Part shown: positions 15,725-23,990 of the stretch, one piece after another
Layout: each line of letters opens with the position of its first letter
How positions within the stretch are numbered: the first letter of the stretch is position 1
NCBI RefSeq assembly: GCF_011516765.1
Contig: NZ_JAAABN010000022.1
Span: 1 to 35,523, forward strand
Direction: 5' to 3'
From: Acetobacter sicerae
Lineage (GTDB): Bacteria > Pseudomonadota > Alphaproteobacteria > Acetobacterales > Acetobacteraceae
DNA: 35,523 nucleotides
Notes under the pieces: generated by a model
Database searches by the model: none
What the model saw: the letters and a program-made list of their open reading frames with translations, nothing else
What the model was told of the DNA's origin: nothing
Program-made: the position numbers and the translations under genes

Positions 15725-16726
15725 ATGGTTCAGGGCGACTCTTCCTCAACGCTACGGGTGGCGCTTGTGGGGTGCGGGCATTTCGGACGGTTCCACGCCC
15801 TGAAATCAGCCGCGGCGCCCCGGGAGACGCTGGTCGGACTGTTCGATCCGGATCAGACGAAGGCCGAAGCGCTGGCGAAGGAAGCGGGCACGAAGGCGTT
15901 CGATGATCTCGACGAACTGCTGTCTCAGGTCGAGGCCGTGATCATCGCGGCACCGGCTGAACTGCATTTCACGCTGGCTGTGCAGGCGCTCCGGGCGGGG
16001 AAGCATGTGCTGGTCGAAAAGCCGATGGCGGCGACTCTGGCGGAAGCCGATGAACTGGTCACGCTGGCGAACAATGCCGGGAAAGTGCTGCAGGTCGGAC
16101 ATCTGCTCCGCTACTCGGCGGAATACGAGGCCATCACGACGCGAATCAAACGTCCTCTCTATATAGAGGCGACCCGCATTGCGCCCTTCAAGCCGCGCGG
16201 CACGGATGTGTCGGTGATTCTTGATCTGATGATTCATGATCTCGATCTGATTCTCGCCATTGTCGAAAGCCCGATCGCACAGGTCGACGCGATCGGCGCG
16301 GCTGTCAGCTCCGAACATGAAGACATCGCCAACGCCCGGGTACGATTCGAGAACGGCTGCGTGGCGACGATCACGGCCAGCCGTATTTCCCTCAAGACCG
16401 AGCGCAAGATGCGGCTGTTTTCTGCGGAGGGCTATCTGTCCGCCGACTTCGGTAAACGTGAACTGGTGATGATCGGGCGTGAGAAGGGGATGCCGCTGCC
16501 GGGGACCGGAGGCTTTCGACGGGAGGCGGCGTCGTGGAAAGAGCACGATTCTCTGGAGGCCGAGCATCGGGCTTTTGCGGCCTCCTGTCTGGATGGCGCT
16601 CCTGTGAAGGTGGATGCACAGGCCGGGCGTCGCGCGCTGGAAGCGGCTCTGGCGGTTGGCGACGGCATCGCAGAATCGCGGCAGAGAATGGAACTTTCGG
16701 GTCTGATCGGTGAGTCTTCTTCCTGA
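15725..16726 (+). CDS. Gfo/Idh/MocA-family NAD(P)-dependent oxidoreductase
   Basis: A 333-residue protein. ATG 15725 is chosen because it sits close before the Rossmann fold: VALVGCGHFGRFH (about 12-24). The C-terminal sugar-binding domain follows. LVEKPMAATLAEADELV contains the family lysine of the EKP motif (Lys99). APFKPRGTDVSVILDLMIHD and HEDIANARVRFENGCVA are strongly reminiscent of the UDP-GlcNAc 3-dehydrogenase (GnnA) branch that feeds diamino-sugar lipid A synthesis, but its usual partner aminotransferase is not next to it, so only the superfamily is firm. It is 162 bases downstream of the BMP operon and has its own terminator. Confidence 0.82.
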   Translation: MVQGDSSSTLRVALVGCGHFGRFHALKSAAAPRETLVGLFDPDQTKAEALAKEAGTKAFDDLDELLSQVEAVIIAAPAELHFTLAVQALRAGKHVLVEKPMAATLAEADELVTLANNAGKVLQVGHLLRYSAEYEAITTRIKRPLYIEATRIAPFKPRGTDVSVILDLMIHDLDLILAIVESPIAQVDAIGAAVSSEHEDIANARVRFENGCVATITASRISLKTERKMRLFSAEGYLSADFGKRELVMIGREKGMPLPGTGGFRREAASWKEHDSLEAEHRAFAASCLDGAPVKVDAQAGRRALEAALAVGDGIAESRQRMELSGLIGESSS

Positions 16727-16740
16727 GAACGGGAGAAAGA

Positions 16741-16764
16741 AAAGGCCCCACGAGACAGGCCTTT
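16741..16764 (+). terminator. Hairpin terminator after the Gfo/Idh gene
   Basis: AAAGGCC (16741-16747) pairs with GGCCTTT (16758-16764), 14 bases after the stop codon. The T-run is only three bases, partly within the stem. Confidence 0.5.
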
Positions 16765-16914
16765 CGGATGCGATGCGCTTTCTGTAAGGAGGGGCTTGCA
16801 TAGAGCTGATTTTAAGAACAAAAAAAGAACAGATAGAACTTGAAATCGGCGGCCCCGCTTTGTTTGGCGGAAAGCTGCCGGGTTTAATTCGTCAACACTT
16901 TTTTTGTGCTTTTG

Positions 16915-16960
16915 CCCTACATCTTGTGCTAGCAGTTGGCCTGCATACCGCATATTGTGT
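16915..16960 (+). promoter_or_regulatory. Paired NrdR-box-like sites upstream of nrdA
   Basis: CATCTTGTG (16920-16928) and CATATTGTG (16951-16959) are repeated 31 bp apart. The second, extended to ATATTGTGT, equals one half of the NrdR-box consensus. Pairs of NrdR boxes spaced about three helical turns (31-32 bp) are the family hallmark. NrdR represses ribonucleotide reductase genes when dATP is high. The match of the other half-sites is imperfect. Confidence 0.5.
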
Positions 16961-17032
16961 CCCCACAACGCGGGACGAAATGTCCGTGTCCTTGATTCTG
17001 CCAAAATTGCCTGAGTGCACGGAGCAACCTGA

Positions 17033-18949
17033 GTGAGCCTGACTACAGACATGTCTGACACCCTCTCCGGTTTCCCCACCAGCCATACCGAGGATGAAGG
17101 TTCTCTCTTCGAGCCTGATATGCTGGACGATATCGTGCAACTTGAAGGGCATCATCCTGTCCGCGTGGATCGCTCCCGTGATGCGCTGCTGACCGACTTC
17201 GGTCGCGCCACATTGGATAATCGCTACCTTCTCCCGGACGAGGGGTATCAGGACCTCTTCGCACGCGTTGCGTCCTATTATGGTGCAGACGCTGCTCACG
17301 CGCAGCGACTCTACGACTATATTTCCCGCCACTGGTTCATGCCGGCGACCCCGGTCCTGTCGAATGGCGGCACCACCCGTGGACTGCCGATTTCCTGCTT
17401 CTTGAATGAAGCCTCGGACAGTCTCGATGGCATCGTCGGTCTCTGGAACGAGAATGTGTGGCTGGCGTCCCGTGGCGGCGGCATCGGTTCCTACTGGGGC
17501 AATCTGCGCTCCATCGGTGAGAATGTCGGTCGTAACGGCAAGACGTCGGGCGTCATCCCGTTCATCCGGGTGATGGACAGCCTGACGCTCGCGATTTCCC
17601 AGGGCTCGCTGCGTCGCGGTTCCGCTGCGGTGTATCTGCCGGTCTGGCATCCGGAAATCGAGGAATTCATCGAGATTCGTCGCCCGACTGGCGGCGATCC
17701 GAACCGTAAGGCGCTCAACCTCCATCACGGCATACTGGTCACGGATGCGTTCATGCGCGCCGTGGAGGCTGACGAGCAGTGGGCGTTGCTGTCCCCCAAG
17801 GATCATACGGTCATCCGCAAGGTATCGGCGCGGTCGCTCTGGATTCGTATCCTGACCGCACGCATGGAGCAGGGCGAGCCTTACATCGTCTATTCCGACC
17901 ATGTGAATAATGCCCGTCCGGAGCACCAGAAGTTGGCCGGTCTGGAGGTCAAGACCTCCAATCTGTGCTCAGAGATCACGCTGCCTACAGGGATCGATCA
18001 TCACGGAAAAGATCGGACTGCGGTGTGCTGTCTGTCCTCGCTCAACCTCGAGACGTGGGATGACTGGCACGATAATCCGCAGTTCATCGAAGATGTAATG
18101 CTGTTTCTGGACAATGTGTTGCAGGACTTCATTGACCGTGCGCCGAAGGAAATGCACCGCGCCGCCTATGCGGCGATGCGTGAGCGTTCCGTCGGGCTTG
18201 GTGTCATGGGCTTCCATTCCTTCCTGCAGGCCCGGAAGGTTCCGTTCGAAAGCGTCATCGCCAAAGTCTGGAACCGCAAGATCTTCAAGCAGATTCGTGA
18301 GCAGGCGGATGCAGCCTCCAAGGCGCTCGCCAGGACACGTGGTGCTTGCCCGGATGCTGCTGAATATGGGTTTGAGGAGCGGTTTTCCAACAAGCTCGCC
18401 ATCGCCCCGACGGCGTCGATCTCCATTATTGCCGGCAACGCCAGCCCCGGCATTGAGCCGATCACGGCGAACGTCTTCCTGCAGAAGACATTGTCCGGAT
18501 CGTTTTCTGTCCGTAACCGGCATCTGAAAAAGCTGCTGATTGAAAAAGGGCAGGATACGGACGATGTCTGGTCATCCATCACCCTGAATCAGGGAAGCGT
18601 GCAGCACCTCGACTTCCTCACGCAGGATGAGAAGGACGTCTACAAGACCGCCTTCGAACTCGATCAGCGCTGGGTTGTCGAACATGCCGCGGATCGGGCG
18701 CCGTTCATCTGTCAGGCGCAGTCGGTCAATCTGTTCCTGCCTGCGAATGTCCATAAACGCGATCTGCACCAGATTCATTTCCAGGCATGGAAGAAGGGCG
18801 TCAAATCGCTCTACTACTGTCGCTCCCTGTCCATCCAGCGCGCCGACACGGTCAGCAACGTCTCCCAGAAGCATGAGATGGACCTGAAGCCTCAGGCAGA
18901 GAGTGGCGCTGGTCCAAGCAATTACGAGGAATGTCTTTCCTGTCAGTAG
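17033..18949 (+). CDS. nrdA: Ribonucleoside-diphosphate reductase, large (alpha) subunit, class I
   Basis: The catalytic subunit that reduces ribonucleoside diphosphates, 638 residues. GTG 17033 has GGAG about eight bases upstream; ATG 17051 is possible. Active-site residues are present: Cys122 in GLPISCF, the NLCSE motif (Asn310, Cys312, Glu314), the second redox cysteine in AVCCLSSLNL, PTASISIIAGNASPGIEP, the tyrosine pair in KSLYYCRSLS for radical transfer, and the C-terminal CLSCQ disulfide pair (Cys634/637). It is about 120 residues shorter than Escherichia coli NrdA. The first 45 residues show no ATP-cone, so the overall activity site for dATP inhibition appears missing. A strong terminator follows. 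Confidence 0.95.
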   Translation: MSLTTDMSDTLSGFPTSHTEDEGSLFEPDMLDDIVQLEGHHPVRVDRSRDALLTDFGRATLDNRYLLPDEGYQDLFARVASYYGADAAHAQRLYDYISRHWFMPATPVLSNGGTTRGLPISCFLNEASDSLDGIVGLWNENVWLASRGGGIGSYWGNLRSIGENVGRNGKTSGVIPFIRVMDSLTLAISQGSLRRGSAAVYLPVWHPEIEEFIEIRRPTGGDPNRKALNLHHGILVTDAFMRAVEADEQWALLSPKDHTVIRKVSARSLWIRILTARMEQGEPYIVYSDHVNNARPEHQKLAGLEVKTSNLCSEITLPTGIDHHGKDRTAVCCLSSLNLETWDDWHDNPQFIEDVMLFLDNVLQDFIDRAPKEMHRAAYAAMRERSVGLGVMGFHSFLQARKVPFESVIAKVWNRKIFKQIREQADAASKALARTRGACPDAAEYGFEERFSNKLAIAPTASISIIAGNASPGIEPITANVFLQKTLSGSFSVRNRHLKKLLIEKGQDTDDVWSSITLNQGSVQHLDFLTQDEKDVYKTAFELDQRWVVEHAADRAPFICQAQSVNLFLPANVHKRDLHQIHFQAWKKGVKSLYYCRSLSIQRADTVSNVSQKHEMDLKPQAESGAGPSNYEECLSCQ

Positions 18950-18977
18950 GATAAGGTAAAGCTCGGCAAGCCATCTG

Positions 18978-19013
18978 AACGGGTGTGAGCGAAAGTCGCT
19001 CGCACCCGTTTTT
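18978..19013 (+). terminator. Strong terminator after nrdA
   Basis: A 14-bp stem from AACGGGTGTGAGCG (18978-18991) to CGCTCGCACCCGTT (18997-19010), with one G-T wobble and a 5-base loop, followed by TTT. It separates nrdA from nrdB, so the two subunits are largely transcribed apart. Confidence 0.85.
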
Positions 19014-19162
19014 GATGTTCTTTCATGGATGAGAAAATCGTCGGTACGATAAAGACTTTTTCTTTTATATTTCTGGAAATTCAGCCGCTGTAGCGTTATC
19101 AGTTCTAGCTGAAATGCCGTTGCGCTTCTTTCCGACCATCCTTCCAGACAGCAGGTGCCGTG

Positions 19163-20164
19163 ATGACGACGCAGGAACATGAGAAATTCGATCTTCTGAC
19201 CGCCAATCCGGTCTATAAGCCGTTCCGCTATCCGTGGGCTTACGACGCCTGGCTTACACAGCAGCGCGTTCACTGGCTGCCGGAAGAAGTGCCGCTGGCT
19301 GATGACGTGAAGGACTGGCATCGCGTTCTCAATGATGGCGAGCGTCATCTGGTTACGCAGATTTTCCGCTTCTTCACGCAGTCCGATGTGGAAGTGAATA
19401 ACTGTTACATGAAGAAATACAGTCAGGTTTTCAAACCGACTGAAGTTCTCATGATGCTGTCGGCGTTCTCCAATATCGAGACGATCCACATCGCCGCCTA
19501 CAGCCATCTCCTTGATACGATTGGAATGCCCGAAAGCGAGTATTCCATGTTCCTGAAATACAAGGAGATGAAGGACAAATACGATTACATGCAGACCTTC
19601 TCGGTCGACAACAAGCATGAAATCGCAAAAACGCTTGCTGCGTTCGGTGCTTTTACCGAAGGGCTTCAGCTGTTCGCTTCCTTCGCCATCCTGTTGAATT
19701 TCCCGCGCTTCAACAAGCTCAAGGGTATGGGGCAGATTGTCAGCTGGTCCGTCAGGGACGAAACGCTGCACTGTCTGTCTGTCGCGCGTCTGTTCCGGAC
19801 CTTCATTCATGAGAACCCGGAAATCTGGACGGATCGGCTCAAGAGTGAAATCACCGAAATCTGCGAGACCATTGTCGAGCACGAGGACGCCTTTATCGAT
19901 CTGGCGTTTGAAGCCGGTCCGGTCGAAGGTCTGGATGCTGATCAGGTCAAGGCGTACATTCGGTTTATCGCGGATCGTCGTCTGGGACAGATCGGACTTG
20001 ATCCGATTTATGGTGCGCTTGAGCGGAACCCGCTGCCGTGGGTGGACGACATGCTCAACGCTGTCGAGCATACGAACTTCTTCGAAAACCGTGCGACGGA
20101 ATACAGCCGCGCTTCGACGGCCGGAACATGGGAAGAAGCGTTTGAAAACGACGTTTTCGGTTGA
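19163..20164 (+). CDS. nrdB: Ribonucleoside-diphosphate reductase, small (beta) subunit, class I
   Basis: The radical-generating subunit, 333 residues (GTG 19160 would add one). Ferritin-like metal ligands and radical tyrosine are visible: Asp in FFTQSDVEV, Glu and His in NIETIHIAAYSHL, with the Tyr seven residues after the Glu in the position of Tyr122, then EGLQLFASF and RDETLHCLSV for the second metal. A radical Tyr indicates class Ia/Ib chemistry, not the tyrosine-less types. The C-terminus, SRASTAGTWEEAFENDVFG, would dock into NrdA. No ATP-cone is fused to it either. It has its own upstream region of about 150 bases; no clear NrdR site was seen there. Confidence 0.95.
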   Translation: MTTQEHEKFDLLTANPVYKPFRYPWAYDAWLTQQRVHWLPEEVPLADDVKDWHRVLNDGERHLVTQIFRFFTQSDVEVNNCYMKKYSQVFKPTEVLMMLSAFSNIETIHIAAYSHLLDTIGMPESEYSMFLKYKEMKDKYDYMQTFSVDNKHEIAKTLAAFGAFTEGLQLFASFAILLNFPRFNKLKGMGQIVSWSVRDETLHCLSVARLFRTFIHENPEIWTDRLKSEITEICETIVEHEDAFIDLAFEAGPVEGLDADQVKAYIRFIADRRLGQIGLDPIYGALERNPLPWVDDMLNAVEHTNFFENRATEYSRASTAGTWEEAFENDVFG

Positions 20165-20214
20165 AGACTGTTTCGCGGTAATCGACTGCAATAAGCAGTA
20201 AAAATTTCCGGGTG

Positions 20215-20239
20215 CCGCCTTTTTCCAAAAGGCGGTTTT
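20215..20239 (+). terminator. Terminator after nrdB
   Basis: CCGCCTTT pairs with AAAGGCGG around a short loop (20215-20235), followed by TTTTC. It lies 50 bases after the nrdB stop. Confidence 0.8.
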
Positions 20240-20334
20240 CTCTCAGGATTTTTGAAATATCTTCACCAAGAATTCCTTCATGATTTGCGGGACGTTTTCA
20301 CCCGCAAACACCAAAGTGGTGCGGGCAGCATTGA

Positions 20335-20715
20335 GTGATGGATTACGGACGCAGATGTGACGATCTGGCGGAGACCGGATCAGGGGCTGACGATAGAGGG
20401 AAAACAAGCCGGAATGGCCGTACTCTCACGCGCCGTTTGCTGGCGGACGCCCATTTTGCCTGTGATTACGGCGAGTTTGATGTCGCGCGAGGACTTCTTG
20501 GTCTGGCGGAGCGCGTCATGATCGGACGCAATGAGCAGCAGGGCGCATCAGGACGCCGGTTGCTGGAGCAGCTGGTTCTGGGGTTTGAGCGCGTCTGGCG
20601 CCTGGAGCATCGTGAGCTGGAAATGCCGCATGCTCTGGATCAGAAACGGTTTGAAAGCCTCAGGGAGATGTTGCTGCACCCCGGAGAGAACAGGATCTGT
20701 TCGGATCTTTCCTGA
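20335..20715 (+). CDS. Small hypothetical protein
   Basis: About 126 residues from GTG 20335 or ATG 20338. The first 30 residues are polar and probably disordered (DDLAETGSGADDRGKTSRNG). The remainder is helical: RRLLADAHFACDYGEFDVAR, GLLGLAERVM, and VWRLEHRELEMPHAL. The helix pair looks like a single TPR-like repeat, but no family is recognised. Codon use resembles neighbouring genes, which supports it as real. There is no partner in the same direction nearby, so it may be monocistronic. The 215 bases after it, up to the flippase terminator, contain no gene that I can see. Confidence 0.6.
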   Translation: MMDYGRRCDDLAETGSGADDRGKTSRNGRTLTRRLLADAHFACDYGEFDVARGLLGLAERVMIGRNEQQGASGRRLLEQLVLGFERVWRLEHRELEMPHALDQKRFESLREMLLHPGENRICSDLS

Positions 20716-20905
20716 AAAGGGTTGGATCTGTTTATCAGCCAGATCCATTATAGCGTAGTGTTTTGACAAGTATCTTCGCTTGATCAAGCGTTTGGCGCAT
20801 CTCTTCTCTGAGGTTCAGAGGCAATAAACGAAAAAAAGTTTATGGATACCATAAGGTTTTTTGGAAAATCTTTATCAAAACTGCTTTGGCATTTTAGAAA
20901 GACTG

Positions 20906-20936
20906 AGCTGAGAGACCTATGAACAGTCTCTCAGCT
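20906..20936 (-). terminator. Terminator at the end of the flippase gene
   Basis: AGCTGAGAGAC (20906-20916) and GTCTCTCAGCT (20926-20936) form a perfect 11-bp stem with a 9-base loop. It overlaps the flippase stop codon. On the minus strand a CAGTCTTTCT tail follows, so the U-run is weak. Confidence 0.6.
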
Positions 20937-22310
20937 TTCTGCGAGAGCTTCTTCTTCCATCCCGGCTTCATCGGCAGCAAGCTGGATAGGGGTCGGCGGG
21001 ACGATCGTACGGCGATTGAAAAAGCAATAGACGGTCGGGATCAGCGAACAGAGCGACAGCAGAAGCGGTCCCACGATAAACGCAGCGCCAGCCCCATATA
21101 ATCCGAAATGCTGAGTCATATAGACCAGTGCCGCAATGTAAGCGCCTGTGCCGACGATATGGGAGTAAAACAGCGCTTTCGGGCGGCCTGCCATATAAAG
21201 CAGTGATTCCATCGGGAAGGCGCTGAGCGTGATGATCAGCGCAGGCGCCATCATGATAAGGAGGCTCGCTGATTCCCGATATTTCTTGCCGAAAAGCGAG
21301 ACGACAGGATGACCGAGCAGCATGATCGCCAGAGCGACGGCGAGCCCGATGCACCCAGCGAGAAAACCGGTCTTCAGCGCCAGCTTCCAGGGGCGCGTGC
21401 TGTGCGGATCAAGCCGCATGATCTCCGGATAAAACCCTTTTTCCATCAGCGTGGCGGGTTTGGTCGCGGAATTGATCACCGAAGTGGCGATCTTGTAAAT
21501 GCCGACTGCCGATGGTCCCAGCATGCCGCCAACGATGACGTTGCTGATCGGCTCCTTGCCCACCGCCAGCGTGGTGTTCAGGTTGGTCGTCCAGATGAAG
21601 CTCCAGACTTTCGGCAGTCTGCGCGGAGCGGCAAAAAGGCTCGGGCGCAGGGCGTCGAGCATTCTGTGGCGGTCGAGCACAACGACAGCCATGCCCCACA
21701 GGACAAGGTCTCCGGCAATGTCTGCGATATACCACGACAGCAGATAGGCGGGCATGCCCAGCCCGAAAATCCACGCCGTCACCGCGCCCAGCGAACGCAT
21801 CAGCGGTGTGGCGATCTGCTGGAGGCTGAGCAGGTCAAAACGATCCAGCAGACGCAGCGCGCCAGCTGGCGTTGCGCAGGACATGGTGGGGATGAGCGTG
21901 CAGTAGGCGATGGCGAGCGGAATATGCTCCTGTCTCACGCCGAATTTCGTGCCGAAAAAGAACAGGGCCAGCATGGCGCCGATCATGCCGATCACACCCG
22001 CGACGGCGTCAATCGCGCAGGCGAACCGGATGGCGAGCCGTGCGGGCAACGTGTCGCCGCGGGTAAGCGCAGGCGCGCCATACCGGATGATCATCTGCCA
22101 GCTCTGGGATTTCGTCAGCGCCGACGCGCCCAGCGCATAGGCGTGAATGAGCATGACCGTGCCGAACAGATCGGCGCTCAGTCCACGTCCCGTGCAGACC
22201 AGCCCCAGAAGTCCGATGATGCCGCCAAGCAGTTTGGTGGAAGCAAGTTGTCCTGCTTTCTTGACGACGGACCTGAGTATTCCGTCATTAAACCAGTTTT
22301 TCACAGCCAA
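20931..22310 (-). CDS. Wzx-like polysaccharide flippase (MVF/MATE fold)
   Basis: A 459-residue membrane protein with about 12 hydrophobic segments. The N-terminal STKLLGGIIGLLGLVCTGRG resembles the first helices of O-antigen/exopolysaccharide flippases. Charged or polar signature stretches in the second half (NTTLAVGKEPISNVIVGGML, GPSAVGIYKIATSVIN, TLMEKGFYPEIMRLD) recur in the polysaccharide-biosynthesis family. It should move a lipid-linked oligosaccharide across the inner membrane. The only neighbours in the same direction are two thymidylate-kinase-like genes 117 bases upstream; no glycosyltransferase, polymerase or chain-length protein is next to it, so the glycan is unknown. The C-terminal tail is acidic. 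Confidence 0.8.
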   Translation of the reverse strand: MAVKNWFNDGILRSVVKKAGQLASTKLLGGIIGLLGLVCTGRGLSADLFGTVMLIHAYALGASALTKSQSWQMIIRYGAPALTRGDTLPARLAIRFACAIDAVAGVIGMIGAMLALFFFGTKFGVRQEHIPLAIAYCTLIPTMSCATPAGALRLLDRFDLLSLQQIATPLMRSLGAVTAWIFGLGMPAYLLSWYIADIAGDLVLWGMAVVVLDRHRMLDALRPSLFAAPRRLPKVWSFIWTTNLNTTLAVGKEPISNVIVGGMLGPSAVGIYKIATSVINSATKPATLMEKGFYPEIMRLDPHSTRPWKLALKTGFLAGCIGLAVALAIMLLGHPVVSLFGKKYRESASLLIMMAPALIITLSAFPMESLLYMAGRPKALFYSHIVGTGAYIAALVYMTQHFGLYGAGAAFIVGPLLLSLCSLIPTVYCFFNRRTIVPPTPIQLAADEAGMEEEALAES

Positions 22311-22427
22311 TGATCCGAACGATGTCCTGCTTCATCCTGAACCGGGCGCGCTGTAAACCCGGCATCGCCGTGCTTCATGACGGGTGAGGGGCGCAGACGC
22401 AACAGGAAACGCCGTCCCACAGGCCGC

Positions 22428-23186
22428 TCAGGAGGTTCCGAGAACAAGGGGGCGACATAGCCGCGTCACCTCTGCCTTGACCTGATCATAGGAGGGGCGT
22501 GCGTCGATCGTCACGATCGGTGCGCCTCCAAAGGTCAGCTTCTGGGTGGCGGCTACCTTTGCCGTGAGCGTCGCCAGATCATGGTCCGGCTTCCGGCTGA
22601 GAGCCGTCTGCGGATCGACATCCAGCTTGATCACAAGATTCGGTTTGACGGCGGCCATTTTTTCGTAGAGCCGCAGTTCGCTGCGGGCGAGCGCCGCGAC
22701 AAAACGGCTGCCGGGACGGCCGGCGGACAGGCCGGGACCGTCATAGAACGCTGGAATCTCGGTCTGGGGGTAACGATCAGTGATGACAGCGACGCCATGT
22801 CTTCGGGCATTCTGCATCTTCAGAAAACGACGGTAACGCAGAAGGGAAAACCCGTACACGACCAGAGCGGTCAGCGGGCCAGGAATCTTCTCGCCTTTGG
22901 AGCGGGTCTTCTTGGCCTTGCCGGTCAGCAGTTTCTCCAGAGCCGGTCCGATCAGCGGAATGGTGCCGATCCTGCGTCCCAGATCACCCGACCCCAGACC
23001 AAGATAGAAGGTCTGGGTCGGTCGGATCTGGTTAAGCTGGGCCGCGAGTTCATTGGAAATGGCGGTTTTGCCAGCACCGTCACAGCCGATCAGGGCGACG
23101 AGGGGAGCCAGCGATTTTTCCCGGGAGGCGCTGACTGATCGTGAGGCGGCGTAGTGCTGCGAGACCATGTCGGTCTGACTCAACAT
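22428..23186 (-). CDS. Thymidylate-kinase-like P-loop kinase (second of a tandem pair)
   Basis: A 252-residue protein in the thymidylate kinase superfamily. Walker A is LIGCDGAGKT (about residues 33-42), the DRY-type motif is ITDRYPQTE, and the nucleotide-binding end has VIKLDVDPQTALSRKPDH. A basic insertion (KAKKTRSKGEK) and a hydrophobic stretch (LTALVVYGFSLLRY) sit where the lid would normally be. It is clearly paralogous to its upstream neighbour: both share DRYPQ, SRKPDH/ARKPDH and GAPI...IDA. Its start overlaps the neighbour's stop by seven bases. The substrate is unlikely to be dTMP, given duplication and the flippase next door; a role in glycan or lipid precursor phosphorylation is only inference. 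Confidence 0.75.
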   Translation of the reverse strand: MLSQTDMVSQHYAASRSVSASREKSLAPLVALIGCDGAGKTAISNELAAQLNQIRPTQTFYLGLGSGDLGRRIGTIPLIGPALEKLLTGKAKKTRSKGEKIPGPLTALVVYGFSLLRYRRFLKMQNARRHGVAVITDRYPQTEIPAFYDGPGLSAGRPGSRFVAALARSELRLYEKMAAVKPNLVIKLDVDPQTALSRKPDHDLATLTAKVAATQKLTFGGAPIVTIDARPSYDQVKAEVTRLCRPLVLGTS

Positions 23187-23896
23187 GCTGTCTGTCCATC
23201 CCTGGCCTGTGCCTGATGGCGGAGGAGAGCCTCCCTGATGCCGTTTTTGGCCTTTTCCAACACCACATCCAGAGGCTCGGTGGCGTCCAGATCAAGGATC
23301 GGTGCGCCGTTGAAACTCAGTCTTGGAACGTCCGCGATCTTGCGTTCAAGCGACGCAAGGCGGTGATCGGGTTTGCGGGCGACGGCCGTCTCAAGATCGA
23401 CGTTCAGGCGGATCACCAGATCCGGCACGGTGCTGGTCATCCAGTCATAAAGACCCCGTTCCTGCATCGTCAGGAACTGCACGACGCCGCTGTTGCGCGC
23501 AGAAAAGGTCAGGCTCGGTCCGTCCATTGGTCCCGGCACGGCGACCTGCGGATAGCGGTCCGTCAGAATGCAGATACCCTGTCGGTGCAGTCTGAGCATG
23601 CGGCGGAAACGGATGACGCGGCGCATGGAGAGCGCGAACATGACCACGGCCGGGAAAAAACCGATCCTGCGGGTCTGACGGGCGCTGCTGGTGACCCTGA
23701 CGATTCTGCGGTCCGCTTTCTTGCCCACGAACGGCAGGCGGGCGATCGCCCGACCCAGTTCCCCGCTCTGTTTTCCCAGATGGCAGAGAGCGGTCGGCTG
23801 CGTTTCGCGCATCCATGCCAGCAACTCGGTGCCAACAGTCGATTTCCCGCTTCCGTCCGAACCGACGACAGCGATAATGGGGCCTGAGGTAGCCAT
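23180..23896 (-). CDS. Thymidylate-kinase-like P-loop kinase (first of a tandem pair)
   Basis: From ATG 23896 the protein has 238 residues and starts just before the first strand: IIAVVGSDGSGKST is Walker A. A longer reading from 23950-23953 is less likely because it would begin directly at a TATAAT box. Further features are ILTDRYPQVAVPGPMDGPSL, LVIRLNVDLETAVARKPDH and LSFNGAPILDLDA. It aligns with the next gene along its length, showing a tandem duplication with strong divergence. A basic, hydrophobic middle (RRIGFFPAVVMFALSMRRVI) may touch the membrane. The real substrate is unknown. Confidence 0.75.
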   Translation of the reverse strand: MATSGPIIAVVGSDGSGKSTVGTELLAWMRETQPTALCHLGKQSGELGRAIARLPFVGKKADRRIVRVTSSARQTRRIGFFPAVVMFALSMRRVIRFRRMLRLHRQGICILTDRYPQVAVPGPMDGPSLTFSARNSGVVQFLTMQERGLYDWMTSTVPDLVIRLNVDLETAVARKPDHRLASLERKIADVPRLSFNGAPILDLDATEPLDVVLEKAKNGIREALLRHQAQARDGQTAC

Positions 23897-23952
23897 AAGG
23901 CAGCAGTAAGTCCTTTTATGCGGCTCAGGATGAGCGGCACTCTCTGTCATCA

Positions 23953-23981
23953 ATTATACACATGACCGTGTAACAGAAAAA
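23953..23981 (-). promoter_or_regulatory. Possible promoter of the kinase-flippase genes
   Basis: On the minus strand TATAAT (23953-23958) is perfect and lies 17 bases after TTTTTC (23976-23981), a weak -35. Transcription would start near 23946, about 50 bases before the ATG at 23896. Confidence 0.4.
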
Positions 23982-23990
23982 TATCGGACG

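Noticed and set aside
18572..20191. 539-codon open frame on the minus strand across the nrdA end and nrdB
   Set aside because: It is antisense to two clearly conserved genes and crosses a strong terminator; composition is not protein-like.
21309..22313. Plus-strand frame of about 330 codons opposite the flippase
   Set aside because: Rich in Gln, Arg, His and Asp as expected for the complement of a membrane protein gene; no family features.
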